Source: Clostridiales bacterium (GTDB lineage: Bacteria; Bacillota; Clostridia; Christensenellales; Pumilibacteraceae). Taken from it: a stretch of DNA of 45,766 nucleotides. The stretch is taken from contig JAIEFT010000048.1 of the NCBI GenBank assembly GCA_029066805.1, positions 1-45,766 on the forward strand. Reading direction: 5' to 3'. Position numbers and translations under genes: made by a program. Shown here piece by piece: positions 16,964 through 25,000 of the stretch. The notes below the pieces were generated by a model. That model worked only from the letters and a program-made list of their open reading frames with translations. It made no database searches and had not been told where the DNA came from. The first letter of the stretch is position 1. Each line of letters begins with the position of its first letter.

Positions 16964-19276
16964 TTAAATATTCTGCTTGTTTATGGGAATGCTCGGGTTG
17001 GGCATTTTTATGTTTTTTGCTTTCGGTTTACGTTTAATTACCGTTTTTTGCAGCAATCCGCCTAACATATATAAAAGCGCGGGCAAAACGGTGAGCACGC
17101 TTATTATGGATATGATCGTACCAAAGCCGAGCGTCATACCCATTGACGCTATAAGCGGATCGCTAGTCATCAGTCCCACAAGGAAAGACGCTATAGACAT
17201 GATCGTTCCCGAAGTGAGGATCGTCGGGAACGCCGCCGTTATCGCATTTATCAACGCTTCACGGCGGGACATGCTTTCGATATTTGTCATGAACCGATTG
17301 GTCATGAGTATGGCGTAATCGATAGTCGCACCCATTTGAATCGCACTCGCGATTAGGTACACAAAGAAGAACAGGTTGTTACCTACTATTACCGGAATCG
17401 TAAAGTTGATGAATATAGCACCCTGAATTACCGCGACAAGCACAATCGGTATGCCCCACGACCTAAACGTGATGGCGAGTATTATGAATATAAACGCTAT
17501 GGTGAGTAAAGTTATAAGCAGATTATCCGTTTGGAACGAGCCGTTAAGGTCGTATGCGCTCATGCTTGCGCCGGCAAATATTGCCTGCGGTTCGATGCTT
17601 TTGACGGCAGGCGTAAGCCGCTCTATCAAGTCGAACGTTTCTTTTGCTTCCACCGACGCCGAAATATTAAACACAAGCCGATAGTGATTTTTTCCGACAA
17701 GCTGTGATTTGCCGAACTCAAGCGTCTTCTTATACTCTACTATGCCGTCCCCCGCCATGTCCGAAATATCGGGGTTTTCAAATACGTACTCGACCAAATC
17801 CCCAATCGGTACGGTATAGTTTTGGAGCGTGACCGCGTCGCCGTAGCCGCCGTGTGACATTGCATACGCAAAGAACAGCACGCGCGCCGTGCCCTCGTCG
17901 ATTTCTATTATATCGTTGAGCTCGGAATACTTTATCCCGTCCGTAAGGTAGTACGACTTGCTCTCGTCGGTGCGCGACGGCAATGATATTGACGCCCAGC
18001 TCAGCGCAGAAGTGATTAGCGGCTGCTCACTCACCATTGCCGTCACTCGGCGTTGAGTATCGAAGTCTGTGTCCTTGGGCACGAGTATGACAAACATATT
18101 GCTCGCACCGAAAGCCTCTTCCATTTCCTTTTGAGCCGTCATTGTCGCAGTCGGGCGCGATGTATCGATTGAATTCTGGCTGTAGCAGAACGTTATGGTC
18201 TGGCTTAACCAGGCGCACACGCCGAAAAGCGCGACAAACACCGCCACCAGCACGTAACGGATTTTTATTACGCCCGCGCCTAAAAACGTCACCCTTGGCA
18301 CAAAGTTGCGATGGCGCGTTTTATCCATAGGCTTGGTCAGCCACAGCAGTAAACACGGCATCAGCAAAAATACCGTGAGCAGCGAACAGATTATGCTTTT
18401 TGCAAGAACCATACCAAGGTCGAACCCAAGCCCGAGCTGCATAAACATGAGCGCTACAAGTCCCGCCACGGTCGTGAGCGAGCTGGACGCGATTTCCGGT
18501 ATCGCCTTGCTAAGCGCGGTGATTAACGCGGTTTTGGGATCGGCTGGATTTTTGTCTTTCTCTTCGGTAAAGCGGTGACACAAAATTATCGCGTAGTCGA
18601 TGGCGAGCGCAAGCTGCAAAATAATACACACTGTGTTGGACACAAACGATATTTTGCCCAGCCAGTAGTTAGTGCCCATGTTGAGTAGCGCAGCAACCGC
18701 GAACACCACCGGAAACGCCAGCACCTCGGCAAAGCTTTTGGATGTAAACAGCAGCACCGCTATTATTACCGCCGCCGCAATTGCGATTATAATTACCATC
18801 TCGCTAGCCAGCGTTTTTGCATAATCGTTAACAAGCGGCGTTGGCACGGAGTATCGGTAACCACCGTCGTTTAATATTTTGAGCATTTTGTCGTATGCTT
18901 CGACCGAAGCTGAGTCGTTGCTGCTGCCTGCGAAGAAAATACCAAACAGCGCTTTGCCGTCCTTGTAATTCCCGTCAGACGCGCTGTCAAAGCTGACCGA
19001 CGTTACGCCGTCTATATCGCGTATTCTGTCGGCAAGCTTATCAGCGTCGTCCGCTTCGATATTCTTTATCATTACGGTTGCAGAGCCGGACGAAGCAAAC
19101 TCCTCAGCCATAATATTGAGCGCTTTTTTTGTGTCCGTTCCATCGGGCAGATATGTAGTTATGTCATACTCCACCTTGATTTTGGTCACGCCGAAAATGC
19201 AATACGCAATCAGCCCGACAAACATCAGGAACAGCCACAACCGTTTTTCGACTATAAATTGCGCGATTTTTTTCAT
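16964..19276 (-). CDS. MMPL-family RND transporter
   Basis: 770 residues with the duplicated layout of the MMPL/HpnN branch of RND proteins. Each half has one leading membrane helix, a large extracytoplasmic loop and five further helices (about 12 in total). The N-terminal 'EKRLWLFLMFVGLIAYCIFG' helix is followed by 'VEYDITTYLPDGTDTKKAL', which is typical for the family. The first membrane block includes 'LALAIDYAIILCHRF' and the second 'QMGATIDYAILMTNRF', the paired 'GxxxDYxI' helices with Asp residues thought to couple to the proton gradient. Likely exports a lipid or hydrophobic compound; substrate unknown. There is no clear Shine-Dalgarno sequence, and a promoter sits so close that the message may be leaderless. 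Adenine deaminase follows 15 bases downstream. Confidence 0.88.
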   Translation of the reverse strand: MKKIAQFIVEKRLWLFLMFVGLIAYCIFGVTKIKVEYDITTYLPDGTDTKKALNIMAEEFASSGSATVMIKNIEADDADKLADRIRDIDGVTSVSFDSASDGNYKDGKALFGIFFAGSSNDSASVEAYDKMLKILNDGGYRYSVPTPLVNDYAKTLASEMVIIIAIAAAVIIAVLLFTSKSFAEVLAFPVVFAVAALLNMGTNYWLGKISFVSNTVCIILQLALAIDYAIILCHRFTEEKDKNPADPKTALITALSKAIPEIASSSLTTVAGLVALMFMQLGLGFDLGMVLAKSIICSLLTVFLLMPCLLLWLTKPMDKTRHRNFVPRVTFLGAGVIKIRYVLVAVFVALFGVCAWLSQTITFCYSQNSIDTSRPTATMTAQKEMEEAFGASNMFVILVPKDTDFDTQRRVTAMVSEQPLITSALSWASISLPSRTDESKSYYLTDGIKYSELNDIIEIDEGTARVLFFAYAMSHGGYGDAVTLQNYTVPIGDLVEYVFENPDISDMAGDGIVEYKKTLEFGKSQLVGKNHYRLVFNISASVEAKETFDLIERLTPAVKSIEPQAIFAGASMSAYDLNGSFQTDNLLITLLTIAFIFIILAITFRSWGIPIVLVAVIQGAIFINFTIPVIVGNNLFFFVYLIASAIQMGATIDYAILMTNRFMTNIESMSRREALINAITAAFPTILTSGTIMSIASFLVGLMTSDPLIASMGMTLGFGTIISIISVLTVLPALLYMLGGLLQKTVIKRKPKAKNIKMPNPSIPINKQNI

Positions 19277-19282
19277 GGATAT

Positions 19283-19311
19283 ATATTACTCTTTTAACCC
19301 GAAAAAGGCAA
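19283..19311 (-). promoter_or_regulatory. Promoter of MMPL-ade operon, possibly leaderless
   Basis: TTGCCT (19311-19306), 17-base spacer, TAATAT (19288-19283). Only 6 bases separate the -10 box from the ATG at 19276, so transcription would start at or next to the start codon. Confidence 0.6.
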
Positions 19312-19318
19312 GCGTTTG

Positions 19319-19387
19319 AATTAATTAAGAATTAAGAATGAATTGTTATCGTTAATTCTGCATTCTACATTCTACATTCTGCATTAA
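19319..19387. repeat. Copy of the AT-rich 'attctgcattcttaa' dispersed repeat
   Basis: Contains 'aattaagaattaagaatg' and then 'taattctgcattctacattc', which are opposite-strand versions of the same motif, so the stretch can fold. It lies between the divergent MMPL and ldh genes. Confidence 0.6.
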
Positions 19388-19440
19388 TCAGATAACAATA
19401 CGAGATAATAAATAAAGCTTTTTGTTTTTAGGAGAAATAC

Positions 19441-20379
19441 ATGAACTTACGCAAAGTTGGAATAATCGGTTGCGGCATGGTGGGAAGCGCCACCGCGTTT
19501 TCGCTGTTGCACAGCGGGCTGTTCACCGAAATGGTGCTCATTGACGTAAACCGCGACCGCGCCGAGGGCGAAGCGATGGACCTTAGCCATTGCCTGCCGT
19601 TTATACGTCCGCTGGAGATTTTTGCCGGCAACTACCCCGACCTTAAGGACTGCGGCATAATTATCATTACGGCGGGAGTCGGACAAAAGGACGGAGAAAC
19701 GCGACTGGACTGCATTCACAACAACGCAAAAGTGTTTAAGTCGATTATTCCGCAGATTGTCAAGTACAACACCGACGCGTTCCTATTGGTTGTTACCAAT
19801 CCGGTGGACGTGCTCTCATACGTTGCCTATAAGCTTTCCGGATTCCCGAGCAACCGCGTGTTCGGCAGCGGCACGGTGTTGGACTCGGCGCGGCTTAAGT
19901 TCGAAGTCGGGCGCAGACTGAACGTCGACCCCAGAAGCGTGCACGCGTTTGTGATCGGCGAACACGGCGACAGCGAGCTTGCCGTATGGTCGAGCGCAAA
20001 CGTCAGCGGCATACCGCTGGATAATTATTGCGAACACTGCGGCTGCGATTGCAGAGGCAGTCGTACGCAAATGGAAGACGACGTTAAAAATTCGGCGTAC
20101 GAGATTATCAAACGCAAGGGCGCAACATACTACGGCATTGCTGCCGCTACCACCAAAATCTGCAAGAGCATTGTGCGCGACGAGCATTCGGTCATGCCGG
20201 TAAGCGCACTTGTCAGCGGGCACTACGGGCTTGACGACGTGTATATTTCCGTCCCTACCCTTGTCGGCTCGGGCGGCGTGGAGGACATTATTGATATAGA
20301 GCTGTCAAACGACGAACATGAAAAGCTAAAAAAATCCGCCGACACTCTAAAGGAAGTTATCGGCGAACTGAGAATGTAA
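19441..20379 (+). CDS. ldh: L-lactate dehydrogenase
   Basis: 312 residues. Cytoplasmic NAD-dependent enzyme that reduces pyruvate to L-lactate, regenerating NAD in fermentation. The Rossmann motif is GCGMVGS (10-16), the NAD-selecting Asp35 lies in 'LIDVNRDRAEG', and the mobile loop 'GQKDGETR' carries Gln82 (the position that is Arg in malate dehydrogenase), so LDH rather than MDH. Catalytic Asp148/Arg151 are in 'VLDSARL' and His175 in 'IGEHGDSE'. Start is an ATG 7 bases after AGGAG. Length is normal. An unusual Cys-rich loop, 'CEHCGCDCRG' (about 198-207), replaces part of the active-site region that is less Cys-rich in most homologues. It stands alone on the plus strand, flanked on both sides by AT-rich repeats. 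Confidence 0.93.
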   Translation: MNLRKVGIIGCGMVGSATAFSLLHSGLFTEMVLIDVNRDRAEGEAMDLSHCLPFIRPLEIFAGNYPDLKDCGIIIITAGVGQKDGETRLDCIHNNAKVFKSIIPQIVKYNTDAFLLVVTNPVDVLSYVAYKLSGFPSNRVFGSGTVLDSARLKFEVGRRLNVDPRSVHAFVIGEHGDSELAVWSSANVSGIPLDNYCEHCGCDCRGSRTQMEDDVKNSAYEIIKRKGATYYGIAAATTKICKSIVRDEHSVMPVSALVSGHYGLDDVYISVPTLVGSGGVEDIIDIELSNDEHEKLKKSADTLKEVIGELRM

Positions 20380-20380
20380 A

Positions 20381-20453
20381 ATGTAAGATGCAGAATTAGT
20401 ATAGTTAAATTTTTTATCTTCATTCTTAATTCTGCATTCTTATTTCTTAATTA
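20381..20453. repeat. AT-rich repeat hairpin after ldh
   Basis: ATGCAGAATTA (20388-20398) and TAATTCTGCAT (20427-20437) are perfect inverted copies separated by 28 bases, belonging to the same repeat family as 19319-19387. It lies between the convergent ldh and yidD genes and could act as a bidirectional terminator. Confidence 0.6.
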
Positions 20454-20957
20454 AGCTAGCGGGTCTTCCCCGCCGTTGGGCAGATGGCAGCGCCGTAGGC
20501 GCGATATTATTTTTGGCACTCCGCGAATTACTCCGTACCGCTCGAGCGCTTGTATCGCATACTGCGAACACGTGGGGGTAAAAACACAACGGCGGCGAAC
20601 CTCGGCGGGCGCGAAACGTTGATACATAAGAATACTCCAAATAAGAATATCGCGCAGCCTTAATATTGTGTACAACCCAAGCGCGCCGAGCGACGACCCG
20701 AGCGAAATAGCCAAACGATTTTGTTTGAGCGTAAAATACAGCGCACAAAATATCGCCGCCGTAACTACAAGCGGAATAGCTACGTTTAGCACGGCGCGAA
20801 CAGCGGATATGTGCGGACGAACAAGTCCGTCGTCGTCCGCAGTCATGTTAAGCAGTCTTTCTACCGCCGCGGCACGCGCCGCATTATCCGAAAAATCCGC
20901 TTCGGTTAATTCGACCGAAACGGATTCCGTTTGTTGATTAAAGTCTTGCTCGCTCAC
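20451..20957 (-). CDS. yidD: YidD-type membrane insertion factor with an N-terminal membrane extension
   Basis: 168 residues, about twice the normal length of YidD (70-90). The C-terminal part from about residue 98 is a good YidD domain: an amphipathic 'ILRLRDILIWSILMYQRFAP' helix, then 'RRRCVFTPTCSQYAIQAL' with the paired cysteines, 'ERYG', and 'RLRRCHLPNGGEDPL'. YidD helps YidC insert proteins in the cytoplasmic membrane. The first ~95 residues are an acidic segment followed by one or two hydrophobic helices (about 55-76 and 83-98), which is unusual. The start is a GTG 3 bases after the stop of the DUF4177 gene; the upstream AAAGGA is 11 bases away. No yidC, rnpA or rpmH, the usual neighbours, are in the window. 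An internal start that would remove the extension cannot be excluded. Confidence 0.85.
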   Translation of the reverse strand: MSEQDFNQQTESVSVELTEADFSDNAARAAAVERLLNMTADDDGLVRPHISAVRAVLNVAIPLVVTAAIFCALYFTLKQNRLAISLGSSLGALGLYTILRLRDILIWSILMYQRFAPAEVRRRCVFTPTCSQYAIQALERYGVIRGVPKIISRLRRCHLPNGGEDPLA

Positions 20958-20960
20958 GCC

Positions 20961-21212
20961 TTAAATGTCCTTTTCAAACACAAGCATATAGAACGTTTTT
21001 TCGTGATAAATCGTTTGCTTATTGAAAAGGCAGCCTTTTGTTTCCGAGCTGCGCATGTTGATGGGCTCCATGGAATGGTAGCTCCAGCCCTGCGCCGCGT
21101 ATTGCGAAATTACATTCTGGAAAGAATTGACGGCGTCGCTGTCGTTTGATGCGTCTGTCTTACCGACAAATTGGCTTGTGGTAGGGCCTGCTACAAGTTT
21201 GTACTGTTTCAT
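20961..21212 (-). CDS. DUF4177-like small protein
   Basis: 83 residues. The opening 'MKQYKLVAGP', then 'SFQNVISQYAAQGWSYHSME' and a terminal 'FYMLVFEK' match the layout of small DUF4177 proteins (a beta strand, a helix ending in 'GW', and a final strand). Function is unknown. Start follows GGAGG at 8 bases. The gene is 3 bases upstream of the extended yidD and is probably co-transcribed with it. No signal peptide or membrane segment. Confidence 0.7.
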   Translation of the reverse strand: MKQYKLVAGPTTSQFVGKTDASNDSDAVNSFQNVISQYAAQGWSYHSMEPINMRSSETKGCLFNKQTIYHEKTFYMLVFEKDI

Positions 21213-21363
21213 GATTTTTTCCTCCGAATTGATTGATTGTGTATATTATATCACAAATCTTCGAACATGTCAATATATTTTGTTACATATACAACATTAA
21301 AACATACTCAACAGCCAAAATTAATCTTGTAAATACGAAGTATAAACAGATTCATTCCGGTTA

Positions 21364-21846
21364 CTACATTATACCAAGCTCTTTAAGCCAGCTTTTCATA
21401 TCGTCGAGCGACATGTCGTTTTTTATCAGCTTGCCGGGCAGCCAGTTGGCTTTAGGCGCTTTGCTCATAAGTACAGCCTCGGCTTTTTCTATCCCGCTGC
21501 TGCCACTGGTCGCAAACGGCACAACATTTTTGCCCGAAAAGTCATAGCTCTTTAAAAAGCCGTTGATAATTGTCGGCGCTATGTACCACCATATAGGGAA
21601 TCCTACAAACACGGTGTCGTAGCTTTCCATATTTTCCACACGGTCTGCTATTTCCGGTTCTGCAAGCGTGCGCATTTCCACGGACGTACGGCTGTTCTTG
21701 TCGTTCCAGTCAAGATCGGCTTGTGTGTACGGAACAGTCGGCTTGATCGCAAACAAGTCCGCACCCGCGGCCTGCGCCAGTTGTTTTGCCACCATTGCGG
21801 TGTCGCCGCCGCACGAAAAATATGCTACCAAAATCCTGTTACTCAT
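21364..21846 (-). CDS. Flavodoxin-family protein
   Basis: 160 residues with a flavodoxin fold. The FMN phosphate loop is 'YFSCGGDTAMVAK' (9-21), a variant of the usual SxTGNT; 'VFVGFPIWWYIAPTIINGFL' (about 79-98) and 'VVPFATSGSSGI' (109-120) are the second and third FMN-contact segments as in the Flavodoxin_4 group of Clostridia. It probably carries electrons or reduces a small substrate in the cytoplasm; partner unknown. ATG follows AGGAG at about 9 bases. Stands alone between the DUF4177 gene and the M60 peptidase gene. Confidence 0.85.
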   Translation of the reverse strand: MSNRILVAYFSCGGDTAMVAKQLAQAAGADLFAIKPTVPYTQADLDWNDKNSRTSVEMRTLAEPEIADRVENMESYDTVFVGFPIWWYIAPTIINGFLKSYDFSGKNVVPFATSGSSGIEKAEAVLMSKAPKANWLPGKLIKNDMSLDDMKSWLKELGIM

Positions 21847-22029
21847 TATTGTATATCTCCTATTATAAGAAAATTTATTTGTATGTACAGTGTAGTGTAT
21901 TTGACTGCGCAGTCGCGCGTCAGACGGGCAACAGTTGGCGAGGTGGCGACGGGAGTGTAGACCCTCCTACATGACCAAGCCGCCGAACCAAACGTAGCCC
22001 GTATCACGCGATGAATGCGCGGTCAAAAG
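21847..22029. other. Non-coding gap with GC-rich decayed repeat
   Basis: Bases 21903-22000 are more GC-rich than the usual intergenic sequence here and contain the palindrome GACTGCGCAGTC (21904-21915). The minus-strand text 'gtaggagggtctacactccc' resembles short dispersed repeats known from Clostridia genomes. No gene or clear terminator is seen. Confidence 0.35.
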
Positions 22030-25000
22030 CTATTTCCACAAGACAATGTGGTCGATATCCGCCACACCGTTGTTGCATCTGATTTCCACGGTGTGCTTGC
22101 AGTCTTTGCTGAGGTCGTCGGAAAGGAACACAAGCTGCGAGCCCGCGCCCGCGCCTTGCAGATCCACTTTGCCAACCGACTTGCCATCGATAAACACTTC
22201 CATGCCGCCGTATTCCGCGCCCTTATACGCGAACACGCCAAACGCAGAGCCTGTAAACGTAAACTTGATTGTTGCGCCGCTACTTCCCTCGTACACGTGC
22301 CCGAAGGTGTAGAACCCTGCGTTTATCTTCCAGTTGCCGTCGTATTTGAACATGACGTTGTCCGCTTCCATGACAGTGCCGCTTACAAGCGCGCGACGCG
22401 TCGCGAAGCCCATGCTTGACGCAACAAAGTAATCGTTTTCCGATTTAGTTACGGTGAGCGTATAATATCCGAACGTGATATACTCGCCCAAAGCTACTTC
22501 CAGATCCGCCCCGCTTGCATGCGAAGCGTTGGTAAACGTTTTTGTCGCTACGACCTTGCCGTCCTTTTCGTCGCGGAACTCGAGCGTAAAGTTTTGAGGC
22601 AGTCCGGTCTTGTTTGCGCTGTCGTTGCGCGCGTACACAATAAATGCGTTTGCGGTTACGGGCTTGTCAAGCTTAACGGAAATCTTGAATGGATTGTTTG
22701 CATTTACAGAGGTTTCGGGCTTGCCGTCCCTATGCTGCGCACTGTGCGCCGTGGTATTGGGATTGCCGTCGAAAAGGTTTTCTATCTTGTATTGCTCGGA
22801 CCAAGGCACAAAGTTGTGTTCGACTATGCTCTGCTCCACATTGTGATACTCCACGTCGGGGCTGCGGTATGTGTAATTGTAGTCGCGCAGGAAGAAGTAA
22901 TCCGATTTAAACGAATTGTCGACAAACTCATACGTAGCGCGGTATGCGTTGGCATACGTGACGTTAATCGTTTCTCTCGGGTCTTCTATGATATTTCCGT
23001 TACCGTCTATAAGGTTTCCGTCGTTATCGATCGTGCCCTGCGGCGGAATAAACTGTCCCGAGCCCAAGCCGATATATGCATTTTTGCCGCCCTTGTTTTC
23101 GCTCTTGACTATCGCCTTAAAATACACCCAGTCGCCCGCCTTATACTCCGCGTCGAAGTACGTTTCGGGGTCGCTTAAATAGAAGTTGGCATGACTCTCC
23201 GTAGTCTTGATCGTAGCAGAGAGCTTATAATCCTTGTCGGAGTTGACAGCAGTATACAGCGCGCAGTCCCAACGTCCGCGCAATGCTATACGGTACTTTC
23301 CGTTCTCGTTAATGAACAGCTTACCCTTTATCTCGTAATACGTATTGGCAGGCAAAGCCGTTTTCGACCAAATCTCGGTGTTGCCGTTTTGAGTGGGATT
23401 GACGTTATCTACCGTTTCCTTGCTTGTCGCGCCGCTAAAGCCGCTCTCGAACGCCGCCGTAGAGCTTTCTGGCATAGTCTGCGCGTCATAGGTGTAAATC
23501 GTGCGCTCGAGCATGGTCTTGTTCTTTTCGTGCGACTGCTTGAACTCAAGAACAAGGTCGACGTCGTCCACCGTGAACGCGCCGTCGTTCTTGGTTATAG
23601 ACAGCGTCACAACCATCTTGCCCGAACGAAGCTGATTAGCGACAGGCGTGTACGTGTACACATTATCTTCCTTTTTTACGAGCGAGCCGTACTGCGGCGT
23701 AGTGACCGATTTGACGGTGAAGCTGAACCCTTCGGGAATGACTACGCTCCCGTACTGATACATTCCGTCCTGTACGGTGTACGGACGCATATCAACGTCG
23801 ATCGTTTCGCCGTACTTGATTACGTAAGGCTGCATTGTGGTTATATACCGCTTTTCTTTATCGTACATGTAGCTTCTGCCCGTCTGATACACCGACGATA
23901 CCGGCACGAACATGGGATAATCTTTTTGCGTTTTGGCAAGCGACGAGTAGTCCGCCGACGAGTATTTATCGATAAGCGACGTGAAGTACGACATGTTTTG
24001 GTGCGTGACCTCGCCCCACTTGGTGAAGTATGCGAGATCGCGCCCGCTCGAAGCATTCATAAACGCTTCCTGCCCGAGGTTGTGCAACAGCGTAGCGTAC
24101 ACAGCAAGCCCGTTGGTGGAGGTTATAGCGCCCGTTTTGACGCGGTTAAGCGCCCAAGTCGCACTGGTATAACAGTTCCAATCACTCAAGCCGCTACCGC
24201 CGTAAGAGCCGATCTGACGCGCAGCCGATATTTCCGTAAACAGCGAGTATTCCACAAGCGACAGCGCGTTGTTAGTTACCTCGCCGTCCGCACCGCCGCC
24301 GCAACCGTAGCCTTGGAAGTTGTGATTGTATTCATGAACGTTACCCCACGACCCCGACCGCACAAATGCGTCGTAATTGAGCGAACCGCTCATCCAGCCT
24401 GTGGGACAGTTGACAGACATCTGTCCGGGGAACGCGACAGCCGCGCCCGCCGCTACAAACGGATCATAAATGAACACTATGCCTTGCCTGTTGCGACGTG
24501 TGGAAACAATAGAAATTTTTTCCCACAGCTCCGCTGCCTTGTAAATATTATCGTAGGAAAGCACCGCCGCGCTTACCGAAGACTTAGGTCCGGAGTGAAG
24601 CACTCCGTTTTCGCGCACCTCAAGATCGAAATACGGCGCGGAAGACTTAAGGTTTTCTGCGTAATCTTCGGGCGTGGTGTAGCCGAGTATGTAATGCGCA
24701 TAACGCACGCCGCCGCTTATCGTTATGGAAAACTGAACGGGTCTGTTGTATACGTAAATAGGACCGCCGTAGAACGAGCCGACATATCCGGTGTACACAT
24801 GGCGTTCGCTGTCATACGTGCAGTTGGCTGCATTTATCACCCAAGTGTTAAGTATGACCGGCATACGATTGATGCCGCGCGCAGCCCAAATATTATTGGC
24901 TTTGTGGTTATAAAGCGCCTGCCCGATCATAACCTCTATTGCGCCGGTCGCTTTCATATCCGCTTCGCTTACTTCGATTTTGATTACCTCGCCGGCAGGT

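Noticed and set aside
15281-19440. Purine riboswitch upstream of adenine deaminase
   Set aside because: The gene is second in an operon and no purine-aptamer core was found before the MMPL gene.
21904-21915. Palindrome GACTGCGCAGTC as a regulator site
   Set aside because: Short, isolated, and placed downstream of the M60 gene within a GC-rich decayed repeat; no support.
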